Source: Clostridia bacterium (GTDB lineage: Bacteria > Bacillota > Clostridia > Christensenellales > CAG-138). From it: a stretch of 58,500 bases of DNA. This document shows, one piece after another, positions 7,873 through 18,543 of the stretch; the first letter of the stretch is position 1, and each line of letters opens with the position of its first letter. Below the pieces are notes generated by a model, which was given only the letters and a program-made list of their open reading frames with translations, did no database searches and was not told where the DNA came from. Made by a program: the position numbers and the translations under genes. The stretch covers positions 77,428 through 135,927 of the forward strand of contig JAFYJD010000009.1 in the NCBI GenBank assembly GCA_017538255.1, read 5' to 3'.

Positions 7873-9291
7873 ATGCTTATTCTAAGAGATATGATCGAAT
7901 CCGATATCGAGGATTACGTTCGCTGGTTCACCGTTGAAACCGAGTGGTCAAACTGGGACGCGCCCTGGGAGTCCATCGAGGACGGCACCGAAGAGAAACA
8001 GCGCGAAATTTGGACGAAATACTATCAAAAAGTCCGCTCTCTGCCCGAGGACAGGCGCAGGTGGAAATTCGAGATAGAGGCTGACGGCGTGCATATCGGC
8101 TGGGTTTCCGCTTATACCGACCTCGGCTATTTGGAGAATGAGGAGGGTTTGCCCGCGATAGGCATAGATATTCCCAGAACCGAGGTAAGGGGCAGGGGGC
8201 TCGGCACGCAGGCGCTCAAGGCGTTCATCGATTATTTCCGCTCGCACGGGTATAGATCGATTTACACCCAAACATGGTCGGGCAATCTGCGTATGGTACG
8301 CGTTGCGGATAAACTCGGTTTTACCGAGGTCTGCCGCAAAAAGGATATGCGCGAAGTGAACGGCAAAAAATACGACGCGATAACCTGGCGGTTGGATTTT
8401 GACAAAGAAAAAACGATACAAAGGAGCACAAAAATGAAGTATTCCATCATCACAAAGGGCATGGGCTGCCCGCATTGCATCAAAAAGGTTACGAAGGCTA
8501 TGGAGACGCTCGGCGCGGATATAGAAAAGGTCGAACTGAACGATATCGCGGTATCGAGCGACAAAACAGAAGCGGATATCCGCGCGGCGATCGAGGCGCT
8601 GGGCTTTGAGGTCGTGAGCATAAAGGGCGAAATAAGTATGGCTTTCGGCTTGGAGGATTATGAAAAGCGTGCGGCAAAACTCGTGGATCACAGGCGCTAT
8701 GCCGAGGGCGATACGGAAGCAAAAAAGGCGCTGATGCGCGAGATACTTCGCTTTACAAACGATTATTTCGGTATGAGCACGGAACTTTTCTTCACTATGC
8801 CCGAGGGCTTTGAGGCGGCGCAAGGGCTCACCGACCCGGACACGGGAAATATACGGGTGAACGCGGCGCTTTTCGATGACGGCGCGCCGTTTCTGCCGCT
8901 GTTCATATTCCTGCACGAGCTTCGCCACGCGATACAAAAGGCGAGAGTGGAACTGTTTTCAAAGGAGATAGCCGTGAACTGCTCGCATCTGATACAGTTC
9001 GACGGTACGGGCTATTTGGTCGATGGCGACACCGTGATAACAGTTAAATTGGACGGCGAGCAGGCTTTTTACACGGAGCTTTACCTGGGCTCTCCGGTGG
9101 AAACGGACGCGAACGACTTTGCGTATAGGCTGCTTCGTCCGCTCTGCGACGATGCGGCTTTGGAGGAGCATTATCGGATTTGGACGCCGAGTTATACCCT
9201 AATTCCAAAGGAAAATATGCTTGCCGAGTTTATGAAGGCTGCGGAGAAGATCGACCGCCTTGCCGAAGAAAAACGGGCAAATAAAGCGTAA
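7873..9291 (+). CDS. three-module ORF: GNAT acetyltransferase - HMA metal-binding domain - ImmA/IrrE-like zincin
   Basis: 472 residues, start ATG after GGAGG. Residues 1-176 are a GNAT N-acetyltransferase (acetyl-CoA site EVRGRGLGTQALKAF; GNLRMVRVADKLGF near the end). Residues 188-255 are a heavy-metal-associated domain with M-G-C199-P-H-C202. Residues 256-472 carry H348-E-L-R-H352, a zincin active site, and then VE410TDANDFAYRLL, which resembles the ImmA/IrrE third-ligand motif (E..AN.FA..L). I know of no family with this domain order. Position 8434 has GGAGCACAAAA before an in-frame ATG, exactly at the GNAT/HMA boundary, and an ATG at 8638 opens the third module. The three parts may therefore be separate proteins made by internal initiation, or a recent in-frame merger. 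Acetyl acceptor, metal and protease substrate are unknown. Confidence 0.75.
   Translation: MLILRDMIESDIEDYVRWFTVETEWSNWDAPWESIEDGTEEKQREIWTKYYQKVRSLPEDRRRWKFEIEADGVHIGWVSAYTDLGYLENEEGLPAIGIDIPRTEVRGRGLGTQALKAFIDYFRSHGYRSIYTQTWSGNLRMVRVADKLGFTEVCRKKDMREVNGKKYDAITWRLDFDKEKTIQRSTKMKYSIITKGMGCPHCIKKVTKAMETLGADIEKVELNDIAVSSDKTEADIRAAIEALGFEVVSIKGEISMAFGLEDYEKRAAKLVDHRRYAEGDTEAKKALMREILRFTNDYFGMSTELFFTMPEGFEAAQGLTDPDTGNIRVNAALFDDGAPFLPLFIFLHELRHAIQKARVELFSKEIAVNCSHLIQFDGTGYLVDGDTVITVKLDGEQAFYTELYLGSPVETDANDFAYRLLRPLCDDAALEEHYRIWTPSYTLIPKENMLAEFMKAAEKIDRLAEEKRANKA
8423..8436 (+). promoter_or_regulatory. internal Shine-Dalgarno and ATG at GNAT/HMA boundary
   Basis: GGAG at 8423-8426, 7-nt spacer, ATG at 8434, in frame with the surrounding ORF. 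The ATG opens exactly where a free-standing HMA protein would begin (MKYSIITKGMGCPHC). Internal initiation is likely on sequence grounds. Confidence 0.6.
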
Positions 9292-10419
<1,128 letters not shown>

Positions 10420-10426
10420 AAAAACT

Positions 10427-11083
10427 ATGGAATACGAACTCAATCGATTTATCGATCATACAAATCTAAAGCAGGACGCGTGTGAGGCGGATATAATCAA
10501 ACTTTGCGGCGAGGCGAGAGCGCATCGCTTCAAAAGCGTATGCGTCAACCCCGCGAATGTCGCCCTTGCGAAGCGGCAACTCGAGGGCTCGGGCGTGCTC
10601 TTGTGCACGGTCATCGGCTTTCCGCTCGGTGCGTCGGAAACGCGGGTAAAGGCGTTTGAAACTGCAGCCGCCATAGAAAGCGGCGCGGACGAAGTGGATA
10701 TGGTCATAAACGTCGGCAAAGCCAAGGACGGCGACTGGGATTATATCAAAAACGATATCTCCGCCGTCGTAGGAGCGGCAAACGGCGCGACGGTCAAGGT
10801 GATAATCGAGACCTGCCTTTTGACAGACGAAGAAAAGGTGTACGCTTCAAGATGCGCCGCGGAGGCGGGCGCAGACTTTGTGAAGACCTCAACGGGGTTT
10901 TCAACGGGCGGCGCGACCGCGCGCGATGTGGCGCTGATGCGTTCCGTCGTCAGCGAAAATATGGGCGTAAAGGCGGCGGGCGGTATCAGGACGAGGGAAG
11001 CCGCGCTTGAGATGATCGCCGCCGGGGCTTCGCGCATCGGCACGAGTTCGGGCATAAAGATGCTCGAAAACGCGGATGAGTAA
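10427..11083 (+). CDS. deoC: deoxyribose-phosphate aldolase
   Basis: Cleaves 2-deoxyribose 5-phosphate to glyceraldehyde 3-phosphate and acetaldehyde (deoxynucleoside catabolism). 218 residues, typical length. Class I aldolase features: [10 protein letters not shown] at the N-terminus, [27 protein letters not shown], the Schiff-base lysine in FVKTSTGFS and VKAAGGIRT. The ribosome binding site GGAG is inside the end of mnmA. The 3' end overlaps the next gene's start by 8 bp. No other deo genes are near. Confidence 0.96.
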   Translation: MEYELNRFIDHTNLKQDACEADIIKLCGEARAHRFKSVCVNPANVALAKRQLEGSGVLLCTVIGFPLGASETRVKAFETAAAIESGADEVDMVINVGKAKDGDWDYIKNDISAVVGAANGATVKVIIETCLLTDEEKVYASRCAAEAGADFVKTSTGFSTGGATARDVALMRSVVSENMGVKAAGGIRTREAALEMIAAGASRIGTSSGIKMLENADE

Positions 11084-11972
11084 AACGAAAAAAACAAACA
11101 GTGCGCCTTTGGAAGCGATAAGGCCGCTCAAGGATACAGACGCGGACGCGGCAAAACGCCTCTGGCTCGATTGCTTTGAGGACGACGGCGAGACATTCGT
11201 CGATTACTATTTTGCCCGCCGTGCCGATTTCAAAAGAACGCTCGCGGTATTTGTTTGCGAAGGGTATGACGAGCGCCTTGTCAGTATGCTGTTTTACGAA
11301 CCGCTGTATATGAACTCGGCGATCGGCAGGGCGAAGGTCGCGTTCGTTGCGGGCGTATGCACCGCGCCGGACTATCGACGCCGCGGCGCGATACGGCGGC
11401 TGTTTTCCGCGCTTGAAAAAAAGTTGGGCGCCGCCGTCGACGCGATGCTTCTTCAGCCATTTGATTTTGATTTTTATAAAAAACTCGGCTATTTTCCGTA
11501 TGCAAAGCGTATGCTGCATCGGGTGGAGGCGGGGGATGTCGTTTCGGATGCGATCCCTGCCGAACTTAAGCCGCCGTGCGCGGAAAGGATGCTCGAACTG
11601 TACAGGGAATACACAGCGAAGACAGCAGGTGCGCTCGAAAGGAATATCGACTATATCGAAGCGCTCATCGCCGAATACTCCATTGAGGGCGGCTGCATCC
11701 GCTTTACGGACGGCGCATATGCGCTCTATTATCGCGACGGCGATGAGCCGGTCAAAATAGACGAGTTCGTCTTTTGCGACGAATCGAGTGCAAAAAGCCT
11801 TATCGCAGCTATGTTTTCTGAGGTGGGAGAGTTCACCGTGCCGCTGCCGGTCTCATCAAAACTCTTTGATGGAAAAGGATCGTTTTTCAATATGATAAAG
11901 CCTATGAACGGGCATTCTATTGGCGATTTTTTGCCATGCGGCAGCGAACCGTTTGATTTCAAAAGGTACTGA
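11076..11972 (+). CDS. GNAT family N-acetyltransferase (Eis-like architecture)
   Basis: 298 residues. An N-terminal acetyltransferase domain has the acetyl-CoA loop [20 protein letters not shown] and the [13 protein letters not shown] strand typical of GNAT folds. A second degenerate domain and a C-terminal part ending IGDFLPCG follow. This two-domain plan plus C-terminal extension resembles Eis-type N-acetyltransferases, which acetylate amines including drugs, but the substrate cannot be predicted. The ATG overlaps the deoC stop, indicating translational coupling. It appears to be the last gene before the rimP operon promoter. No clear terminator is visible in the 80 bp after it. Confidence 0.8.
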   Translation: MSKTKKTNSAPLEAIRPLKDTDADAAKRLWLDCFEDDGETFVDYYFARRADFKRTLAVFVCEGYDERLVSMLFYEPLYMNSAIGRAKVAFVAGVCTAPDYRRRGAIRRLFSALEKKLGAAVDAMLLQPFDFDFYKKLGYFPYAKRMLHRVEAGDVVSDAIPAELKPPCAERMLELYREYTAKTAGALERNIDYIEALIAEYSIEGGCIRFTDGAYALYYRDGDEPVKIDEFVFCDESSAKSLIAAMFSEVGEFTVPLPVSSKLFDGKGSFFNMIKPMNGHSIGDFLPCGSEPFDFKRY

Positions 11973-12051
11973 TGGCGGCATTTGTCGCAAAAAACTTGAG
12001 CCTTATGGTGCAAAATGGCGGTATATAATTTTCCTTTTTTGCAAAAAACTA

Positions 12052-12080
12052 TTGCAATAACGAAAAAAATATGGTATCCT
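12052..12080 (+). promoter_or_regulatory. promoter of the rimP-nusA-infB operon
   Basis: -35 TTGCAA (12052-12057), 17 bp, -10 TATCCT (12075-12080). It leaves a leader of about 120 nt before rimP. Confidence 0.55.
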
Positions 12081-12148
12081 TACCATATAGTGCTAATGTA
12101 AGTACTTGCTTTGTTGTTTTTGCACGGCTTTGCCGATTGAGTACCTTG

Positions 12149-12172
12149 AAGAGTGGGCTAAACCCGCTCTTT
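12149..12172 (+). promoter_or_regulatory. leader hairpin before rimP (possible attenuator)
   Basis: Stem AAGAGTGGG / CCCGCTCTT (one G-U pair), loop CTAAA, then TAATTTT. It lies in the untranslated leader, 35 bp before rimP. The weak U-tract suggests an attenuator or pause site more than an absolute terminator. Feedback control by NusA is a reasonable inference. Confidence 0.5.
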
Positions 12173-12206
12173 AATTTTGAAAACGAAGTAAGACTCGGAG
12201 GACGCT

Positions 12207-12671
12207 TTGAAACTCACCGATCGCATCATTGAACTGCTCGAGCCGACGGTCGTCGAACTCGGATACGAACTCTACGACGTCGAGTTCCAAAAGGAATACG
12301 ACAACTGGGTATTGACGCTGTTGATCGACCGCGCAGAGGGCGTCAGCCTCGACGACTGCGAGCGCGTCAGCGTCGCGGTGGATCCGATCCTCGACGAGGC
12401 GGATCCGATAGAGCAGGCGTACTACCTTTCCGTCAGTTCCGTCGGTATCGACAGGCCGCTCAAAAAGGACAAGGATTTTTCCCGCAATATCGGCAAAAAA
12501 ATAGATGTCAAACTCTATGCCCCGCTGGATGGCAAAAAGGAGATGACGGGCGAACTTGTTTCGTTCGACGCGGATAACTTCGTTCTCAACGCCGAGATCA
12601 AAAACAAAACAGAAGAGCGGACCGTCAGTCGCAAAGCCTGCGCACTCATACGCCCCCATATCGATTTTTGA
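12207..12671 (+). CDS. rimP: ribosome maturation factor RimP
   Basis: 154 residues; assists 30S subunit maturation. The start is TTG, decided by CGGAGG placed 6 nt upstream; no ATG fits. Family features are ELGYELYDVEFQKE near the N-terminus, LTLLIDR, the D-D-C-E-R-V-S pattern after it, YYLSVSSVGIDRPLKKDKDF in the middle and a C-terminal Sm-like domain. It is the first gene of the operon that continues with nusA, the standard order in Bacillota. Confidence 0.95.
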   Translation: MKLTDRIIELLEPTVVELGYELYDVEFQKEYDNWVLTLLIDRAEGVSLDDCERVSVAVDPILDEADPIEQAYYLSVSSVGIDRPLKKDKDFSRNIGKKIDVKLYAPLDGKKEMTGELVSFDADNFVLNAEIKNKTEERTVSRKACALIRPHIDF

Positions 12672-12715
12672 GGGCGGCGCGTCAAAATAAGCCAAACAAT
12701 TTAAGGAGATAAAAA

Positions 12716-13852
12716 ATGAACTCGGAACTCATCAGCGCTCTTAAGGAGATCGCAAAACAAAGGAATCTTTCCGTAGAAATGCTCGCCGAAGCGATCGAAG
12801 CCGCGCTTGTAAGCGCATTCAAAAAGAACTATAACTACCCCAACGAGGGCGCGGTACGCGCAAATCTCGATCGCGAAACAGGCAAGATCGAGATATTCGC
12901 TTCCAAATCCGTTGTGGAAGAGGTCGTCAATCCCCTTATCGAGATCTCGCTCGAAAACGCGAAGGCGATAAACCCGCTCTTTGAGGTAGGCGACGTACTC
13001 GAGGTCGAGTCCGACACCAAGGATTTCGGCAGGATCGCCGCGCAGACCGCAAAGCAGGTCGTCATGCAGCGCATACGCGAGGCGGAGCAGGGCGCGATCT
13101 TCGAGGAGTATTCCGAAAAGAAGGACGAGGTACTCACCGCGATCGTTCAGCGCGTTGAAAAGAACGGTGTTTATGTCGAACTCGGCAAGACCGACGGCAT
13201 CATCCCGCTAACCGAGGTCATACCCGGCGAGACCTACAACACCAACGACAGGATCAAGGTCTATGTGCTCAAGGTCCAGAGCAACGCCAAGGGTCCCCAG
13301 ATCATCGCTTCGAGGATGCATCGCGGGCTCGTAAAGCGCCTGTTCGAACTCGAGATCCCCGAGATCCAGTCCGGCGTAGTTCAGATCCGCTCGGTCGCGC
13401 GCGAGGCGGGCCAGCGTACCAAGATCGCCGTTTCCAGCACCGATCCCGCGGTGGACGCGGTCGGCGCGTGCGTGGGTCAGCGCGGCGTGCGTGTTGAGCG
13501 CATCGTCAGCGAACTCCACAACGAAAAGATGGATATCATAGAATGGGATCCCGACATCGCCGTCTATATCGCAAAGGCGCTCGGCCCCGCAAAGGTCGCG
13601 ATGGTATTTGTTAACGAAGCGGAGTGCGCGGCGCGCGTCATCGTGCCCGACAGTCAGCTTTCGCTCGCAATAGGCAAGGAGGGTCAGAACGCAAGACTCG
13701 CCGCGAAACTGACGGGCTGGAAGATCGACATCAAGTCCCAGTCCCAGGCCGATGCCGAACTTGAAAACTACAACGCCGAAAACGCGAACACCGACGAAGA
13801 AGGTACCTTCTTTGACAATGCGGAAGCCGAAGCGGCGGAGGATAACGACTGA
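12716..13852 (+). CDS. nusA: transcription termination/antitermination factor NusA
   Basis: 378 residues. Binds RNA polymerase and nascent RNA, and modulates pausing, intrinsic termination and rRNA antitermination. Domain order: N-terminal polymerase-binding domain (1-130), S1 domain (about 135-200), then two KH domains (DAVGACVGQRGVRVERIV; LAIGKEGQNARLAAKLTGW). It ends in a short acidic tail (about 355-378), with no extra acidic repeats as in enterobacteria. The ribosome binding site is AAGGAG. It lies in the rimP operon. Confidence 0.97.
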   Translation: MNSELISALKEIAKQRNLSVEMLAEAIEAALVSAFKKNYNYPNEGAVRANLDRETGKIEIFASKSVVEEVVNPLIEISLENAKAINPLFEVGDVLEVESDTKDFGRIAAQTAKQVVMQRIREAEQGAIFEEYSEKKDEVLTAIVQRVEKNGVYVELGKTDGIIPLTEVIPGETYNTNDRIKVYVLKVQSNAKGPQIIASRMHRGLVKRLFELEIPEIQSGVVQIRSVAREAGQRTKIAVSSTDPAVDAVGACVGQRGVRVERIVSELHNEKMDIIEWDPDIAVYIAKALGPAKVAMVFVNEAECAARVIVPDSQLSLAIGKEGQNARLAAKLTGWKIDIKSQSQADAELENYNAENANTDEEGTFFDNAEAEAAEDND

Positions 13853-13875
13853 TACGGGAACAGCGGAGGTATCGT

Positions 13876-14163
13876 TTGCAGAAAAAAGTTCCGATGCGGA
13901 TGTGTGTGGGCTGCCGCGAGATGAAGCCCAAGCGCGAACTCGTGCGCGTTGCAGCAAACAGCGCGGGCGAGGTGGCTGTCGATCCGACGGGCAAAGCGCC
14001 GGGCAGGGGCGCCTATATATGCAGGAGCGCCGAGTGCTTAAAGCGCGCCGTCAAGAGCCGCGCACTCGAAAGGGCGCTCACAAAAAGTATCGACAAAGCC
14101 GTGTTCGACGCGCTTGAAAAAAGCGTATCAGAACTCGACAAACAGGACGGTGAAGCACTTTGA
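13876..14163 (+). CDS. rnpM: RNase P modulator RnpM (YlxR)
   Basis: 95 residues. YlxR/RnpM is a small basic protein that binds the RNase P RNA and modulates its activity in Bacillus. The hallmark is RMCVGCREMKPKRELVRV at the N-terminus, followed by DPTGKAPGRGAYICRS and CLKRAVK. The TTG start is supported by GGAGG 6 nt upstream. The stop codon overlaps the start of the following L7Ae-like gene. Its place between nusA and the L7Ae-like gene is conserved. Confidence 0.93.
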   Translation: MQKKVPMRMCVGCREMKPKRELVRVAANSAGEVAVDPTGKAPGRGAYICRSAECLKRAVKSRALERALTKSIDKAVFDALEKSVSELDKQDGEAL

Positions 14164-14501
14164 CGGACGCAGTGAACCGGCTTAACGGCGCGATAGGGCT
14201 CGCGATGAAAGCGGGCAAACTCGCTTCGGGCGAGTTCGCCGCCGAAAAAGCGATTAAAAGCGGAGGGCGGCTCGTCCTTGTGGACAGTATGGCTTCCGAA
14301 AACACCAAAAAACAATGGGCGGACGCCTGTAAGTTTAGAAACATACCGCTTTTGACGGTGGAAGCGCTGGGCTGCGCAATAGGCAAACCCGCACGAATGG
14401 TCGCCGTCGCAACCGACGAAAACTTTTCCAAGATGATACTTTCCGCCGCCGAGAGGATCGGCGCGCAAAATGTTGAGCATAACGGAGGCAATGACCGATG
14501 A
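14160..14501 (+). CDS. rplGA: L7Ae/L30e/S12e/Gadd45 family ribosomal-like protein (YlxQ)
   Basis: 113 residues. Members bind kink-turn RNA. Visible features are [20 protein letters not shown] at the N-terminus (typical YlxQ), [19 protein letters not shown] and a hydrophobic C-terminal half. The TTG start overlaps the rnpM stop. The gene end overlaps the ATG of infB, so the three genes are translationally coupled. The exact ribosomal role is not established for all members. Confidence 0.88.
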   Translation: MTDAVNRLNGAIGLAMKAGKLASGEFAAEKAIKSGGRLVLVDSMASENTKKQWADACKFRNIPLLTVEALGCAIGKPARMVAVATDENFSKMILSAAERIGAQNVEHNGGNDR

Positions 14502-17107
14502 CAAAAACCGAATTATTGGCGAAAGCAAAACAGATAAAGAGCGATGCCGAGGCGCTGCTTGAAAAGGCGTCTGCTTTGCGTACCGATGCGGGCAATTCCC
14601 TGCAGTCGGCAAAGCGGCACGAGAGCGCGCTCATCAGCAAGAAAAAGCAGGAGGACGCGGAGCGCGCCGAGCGTGAAAAGCAGGAGCGCTGGATGGAGTA
14701 CCTCAATTCCGAAGAGAATCATGGCGTATATGTGAGCGACAGGGACAGCAATATGCACGATCAGGATACCGAAGTTCTGTCATCGGATAATAACGAGAAT
14801 CAAACCGCGACCGAGGTAACGGCTGCGGCTAATGCCGAGCCCGCAGTCGAGCAGCCCGCCGAGGAAAAGGTGATCGACACCGCCGACGCAAAGCCCGAAA
14901 AAGAGCCCAAAAAGCCCGCACCCCGTGAGGACGGCGAGCGTTCCGCGGCGAAGGATAACCGCGCTAAACCGCAGAAGGAGCAGCGCCCCGATCAGCGCGG
15001 CGACCGTCCGCGCAGGGATGATACACGCAATCGCAATGATAAGCCCGCGTTTGACAACAGGCGCACAGGTGTGATGGATAAGGATAAGGGCGAACAGCCG
15101 CCCCGTCAGCCGCAGAGCAGGCAGGGAGCGCCGCGCAGGAACGATCAGCCCCATATACCTCAGAAGGAACAGCGTTCAACGGAGAACAAGACCTATGTGC
15201 GCACCTTCGACACAGAGAAGAAGGCGAAGAACAAAAAAACCATTATGAAAGAGACCGCGCCCTCCGCAAGGAACTGGGAGGACGACGGAGCGCCCTACGG
15301 CTCCCGTAAAAAGAAGGCCCAAAAGCAGGTCGAAGCGCATAAGCCCGAGCCTGTAGTTATCGAAAAGGCCGTCATCACGACCGAAACGATAACCGTGCGC
15401 GATTTCTCCGAAAAGATTGGCAAGCCCGCTTCGGAGATACTTAAGAAACTGTTTATGATGAACATCATTGCCAACATAAATCAGGATATCGACTACGATA
15501 CCTGCGAACTGATCGCGCTCGATTACAACATCGAACTCGAACACCAGGTCGCAAAAACCTACGAGGAAACGATGCAGGAAGGCGCGGAGGAAGCGGATAG
15601 GGAAGAGGACCTCGAGCCCCGTCCCCCCGTCGTAACGATTATGGGCCATGTTGACCACGGCAAGACCTCGCTGCTCGACGCGATCCGCGAAAGTTCGATC
15701 ACCGAGGGCGAAGCGGGCGGCATCACCCAGCATATCGGCGCGTACACCGTCGAGTGCAACGGCAGGATAATAACCTTTATCGACACCCCCGGCCACGAAG
15801 CGTTCACATCGATGCGCGCGCGCGGCGCGCAGGTTACGGATGTCGTCATCCTAGTCGTGGCGGCGGACGACGGCATTATGCCCCAGACTATCGAGGCGAT
15901 CAACCACTCCAAGGCGGCGGGCGTTCCGATAATCGTCGCGATCAACAAGATCGACAAGCCCGAGGCCAATTCCGCAAGGATCAAACAGCAGCTTATGGAG
16001 CACGAACTCCTTTGCGAGGAATACGGCGGAGACACCATCTGCGTTGAGGTTTCCGCGAAAAAGCGTATGAATCTCGACAGTCTGCTCGAGATGGTACTTC
16101 TGCAGGCGGATGTGCTCGAACTCAAAGCCAATCCCAAGCGCGACGCGCGGGGTACGATCATCGAGGCGCAGCTCGATAAGGGCCGCGGCCCCGTTGCGAC
16201 GGTGCTTGTGCAGAACGGCACCCTCAAGGTCGGAGATCCCATCGTTGCGGGCATCGCATACGGCAGGGTACGCGCAATGATGGACGATAAGGGCAGAAGC
16301 GTCAAGCAGGCAGGCCCCAGCCAGCCGGTAGAGGTGCTCGGCTTCAACGAAGTGCCGTCGGCGGGCGATGTTATGAACGTTGCCGAGGTATCCAAGAAGG
16401 TCGCAGAGGAGCGCCGCAACAAGATAAAGGCGGAGCAGCTCAAGAACCTCTCCAAGGTAAGCCTTGAGGAACTCTTCAAGGATATCGAGGCGGGCGAGAT
16501 CAAGACGCTGAATATCGTCGTAAAGGCGGATGTGCATGGCTCGGTCGAGGCTGTCAAACAGTCGCTTGAAAAACTTTCCAACGAAGAAGTTCGCGTAAAG
16601 TGCATCCACGGCGGCGTAGGCGCGATCAGCGAATCGGACGTTATGTTCGCATCCGCTTCAAACGCGATCGTCATCGGCTTTAACGTCAGACCCGACAGCG
16701 GTGCGAGGGCACTTGCCGAACAGGAAAAGGTCGACGTTCGCACCTATCGTATCATCTATCAGGCGATCGAGGATGTTGAAAACGCGATGAAGGGTCTGTT
16801 CAAACCAATCTTCAAAGAAACGCATCTCGGTACGATCAGCGTCAGGAACACATTTAAGGTCAGTTCGATCGGCACTATCGCGGGCGCCTATGTCCAAGAG
16901 GGCAGGGTAACAAGGAACGCGCTCGTCCGCGTCGTAAGAGACGGCGTCGTCATCCACGAGGGCAAGATCGGCTCTCTAAGGCGCTTCAAGGACGACGTGA
17001 AGGAAGTCGCAACGGGCTACGAATGTGGTATCAGCATAGAGGACTTCAACGACATACACGAACAGGATCAGATCGAAGCCTACATTATGGAAGAAGTTAA
17101 ACGCTGA
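14498..17107 (+). CDS. infB: translation initiation factor IF-2
   Basis: 869 residues; GTPase that brings initiator fMet-tRNA to the 30S subunit and promotes subunit joining. An N-terminal low-complexity region (about 1-290) rich in Glu, Lys, Ala and Arg is followed by an IF2-N domain ([19 protein letters not shown]). The GTPase domain has G1 [13 protein letters not shown]3 DTPGHEAF and G4 NKID; domains II, III and the C-terminal fMet-binding domain follow. The start is ATG with GGAGG 9 nt upstream, inside the preceding gene. Confidence 0.98.
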   Translation: MTKTELLAKAKQIKSDAEALLEKASALRTDAGNSLQSAKRHESALISKKKQEDAERAEREKQERWMEYLNSEENHGVYVSDRDSNMHDQDTEVLSSDNNENQTATEVTAAANAEPAVEQPAEEKVIDTADAKPEKEPKKPAPREDGERSAAKDNRAKPQKEQRPDQRGDRPRRDDTRNRNDKPAFDNRRTGVMDKDKGEQPPRQPQSRQGAPRRNDQPHIPQKEQRSTENKTYVRTFDTEKKAKNKKTIMKETAPSARNWEDDGAPYGSRKKKAQKQVEAHKPEPVVIEKAVITTETITVRDFSEKIGKPASEILKKLFMMNIIANINQDIDYDTCELIALDYNIELEHQVAKTYEETMQEGAEEADREEDLEPRPPVVTIMGHVDHGKTSLLDAIRESSITEGEAGGITQHIGAYTVECNGRIITFIDTPGHEAFTSMRARGAQVTDVVILVVAADDGIMPQTIEAINHSKAAGVPIIVAINKIDKPEANSARIKQQLMEHELLCEEYGGDTICVEVSAKKRMNLDSLLEMVLLQADVLELKANPKRDARGTIIEAQLDKGRGPVATVLVQNGTLKVGDPIVAGIAYGRVRAMMDDKGRSVKQAGPSQPVEVLGFNEVPSAGDVMNVAEVSKKVAEERRNKIKAEQLKNLSKVSLEELFKDIEAGEIKTLNIVVKADVHGSVEAVKQSLEKLSNEEVRVKCIHGGVGAISESDVMFASASNAIVIGFNVRPDSGARALAEQEKVDVRTYRIIYQAIEDVENAMKGLFKPIFKETHLGTISVRNTFKVSSIGTIAGAYVQEGRVTRNALVRVVRDGVVIHEGKIGSLRRFKDDVKEVATGYECGISIEDFNDIHEQDQIEAYIMEEVKR

Positions 17108-17165
17108 CGCAACAAAAACAATACAGTACTGCGGAGCGGGGCGACCCGCTCCGAACGGAGAAAAT

Positions 17166-17558
17166 ATGCCATCAGTCAGATACGACAGAGTTAACGAAGA
17201 GATCAAAAAAACACTCAGCGAGATCGTCCGCGAAATGAAGGATCCGCGTATTTCGCCTATGACGACGATACTAATCGTCGAGGCGACCAACGACCTTAAA
17301 CTCGCAAAGGTGCGCGTGAGCGTGTACGATAAGGATGACGCTGTGAGAAAACTGACCGTCGAACAACTCAATCGCGCCGAGGGTTTTATCGCAAGGGAAC
17401 TCGGCAGGCGCATGGAGATCAGACGGATACCGACCCTGAAGTTTTTGCTCGATGATTCGATCGAATACTCCGTGCATATCGCGGAGATAATCGATAAACT
17501 TCGCAGCGAAAGAAAAGATGATGCCTTAGGCGGCGATGACGATGAACACAAGCAATAA
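17166..17558 (+). CDS. rbfA: 30S ribosome-binding factor RbfA
   Basis: 130 residues, KH-fold protein needed for 16S 5'-end maturation and cold adaptation. Typical segments: RVNEEIKKTLSEIVREMKDPRI, LKLAKVRVSVYD and the terminal LKFLLDDSIEYSVHIAEII. The ribosome binding site GGAG lies before the ATG. The last 23 bp overlap the following DHH phosphoesterase gene, as is common in this operon. Confidence 0.96.
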   Translation: MPSVRYDRVNEEIKKTLSEIVREMKDPRISPMTTILIVEATNDLKLAKVRVSVYDKDDAVRKLTVEQLNRAEGFIARELGRRMEIRRIPTLKFLLDDSIEYSVHIAEIIDKLRSERKDDALGGDDDEHKQ

Positions 17559-18540
17559 GGATATCGAATCCGTAATACGCTTTATTTCGGAGGGGGAGCG
17601 GTTCACCCTGCTTTCCCATATCTCTCCGGACGGCGACACGCTCGGCTCGGCGCTTGCGCTGCGACTTCTTCTAAAGCGCCTCGGAAAGACCGTTGAGGCG
17701 GTATGCGCGAACCCCGTGCCGAAGATCTATTCGTTTATGCCAGGCGCAGACGAAGTGATCCTGCCTGAGGACGCGAAGGGCTATGAGCGCGTCATATCGG
17801 TCGACTGCGCCGATACCCCGCGCTTTGGCCGCGCGATAAGCCTGTTTTCGCAGGCGGAGCGCACCGCGGCGATAGACCATCACATAACGAACCCGCACTA
17901 TGCGGAAACCAACCTCGTCGTTGCGGACGCTTCCGCCACGGCGGAGATAATGCATGCGCTGTACCTGCGTATGGGCGTTGAGATAGACCGCGACGCGGCG
18001 ACCTGCCTCTATACGGGGCTCGTTACCGATACGGGCAATCTTTCATACAGCAACACGACGGCGAACACGCTCCGTATAATCGCCGATTTTGTAGAGAAAA
18101 AACTCGTTGACGTTTCGGAACTCAACAGGCTCATCTACCGCAACGTACCTTACGCCAAGACCCGCGTACAGGGTTTTGTAGTTTCCAATATCCAACTCGA
18201 ATGCGACGGGATGTTCGCCTACGCGACGCTCACCCAGGCGCAGATGAAGTCCTACGGCGCAACGAACGAGGATTGCGAGGGCATCATCGACTGCGTTCGC
18301 GACATCGACAGCGTGCGCATCGCTGCGTTTGTCAGAGAGAGCGCGGACGGCTCATACAAGGTCAGTTTGCGCAGCAAGGGCGTTGGGGACGTCGGCAGGA
18401 TAGCTGCGCTTCACGGCGGCGGCGGGCACGAGAAGGCGGCTGGCTACACCGCGCACGAGCCGCTCTCGACAGTCATCGCGTCGATCTCGGCGCAGGCGAA
18501 GGAAGAACTCGCCCGCGTACTCGAACACAGAGAAAACTGA
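17536..18540 (+). CDS. nrnA: DHH-family phosphoesterase (NrnA-like nanoRNase/pAp phosphatase)
   Basis: 334 residues. NrnA degrades 2-5 nt RNAs and dephosphorylates 3'-phosphoadenosine 5'-phosphate. The DHH domain has HISPDGDTLGSALAL, VDCADTPRFG and the signature AIDHHITNPHYAETN. The DHHA1 domain at the C-terminus has GGGGHEKAAGYT. The start codon is inside the rbfA end, and a second in-frame ATG lies two codons later. Position between rbfA and truB is standard for Bacillota. Confidence 0.9.
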   Translation: MTMNTSNKDIESVIRFISEGERFTLLSHISPDGDTLGSALALRLLLKRLGKTVEAVCANPVPKIYSFMPGADEVILPEDAKGYERVISVDCADTPRFGRAISLFSQAERTAAIDHHITNPHYAETNLVVADASATAEIMHALYLRMGVEIDRDAATCLYTGLVTDTGNLSYSNTTANTLRIIADFVEKKLVDVSELNRLIYRNVPYAKTRVQGFVVSNIQLECDGMFAYATLTQAQMKSYGATNEDCEGIIDCVRDIDSVRIAAFVRESADGSYKVSLRSKGVGDVGRIAALHGGGGHEKAAGYTAHEPLSTVIASISAQAKEELARVLEHREN

Positions 18541-18543
18541 ATT

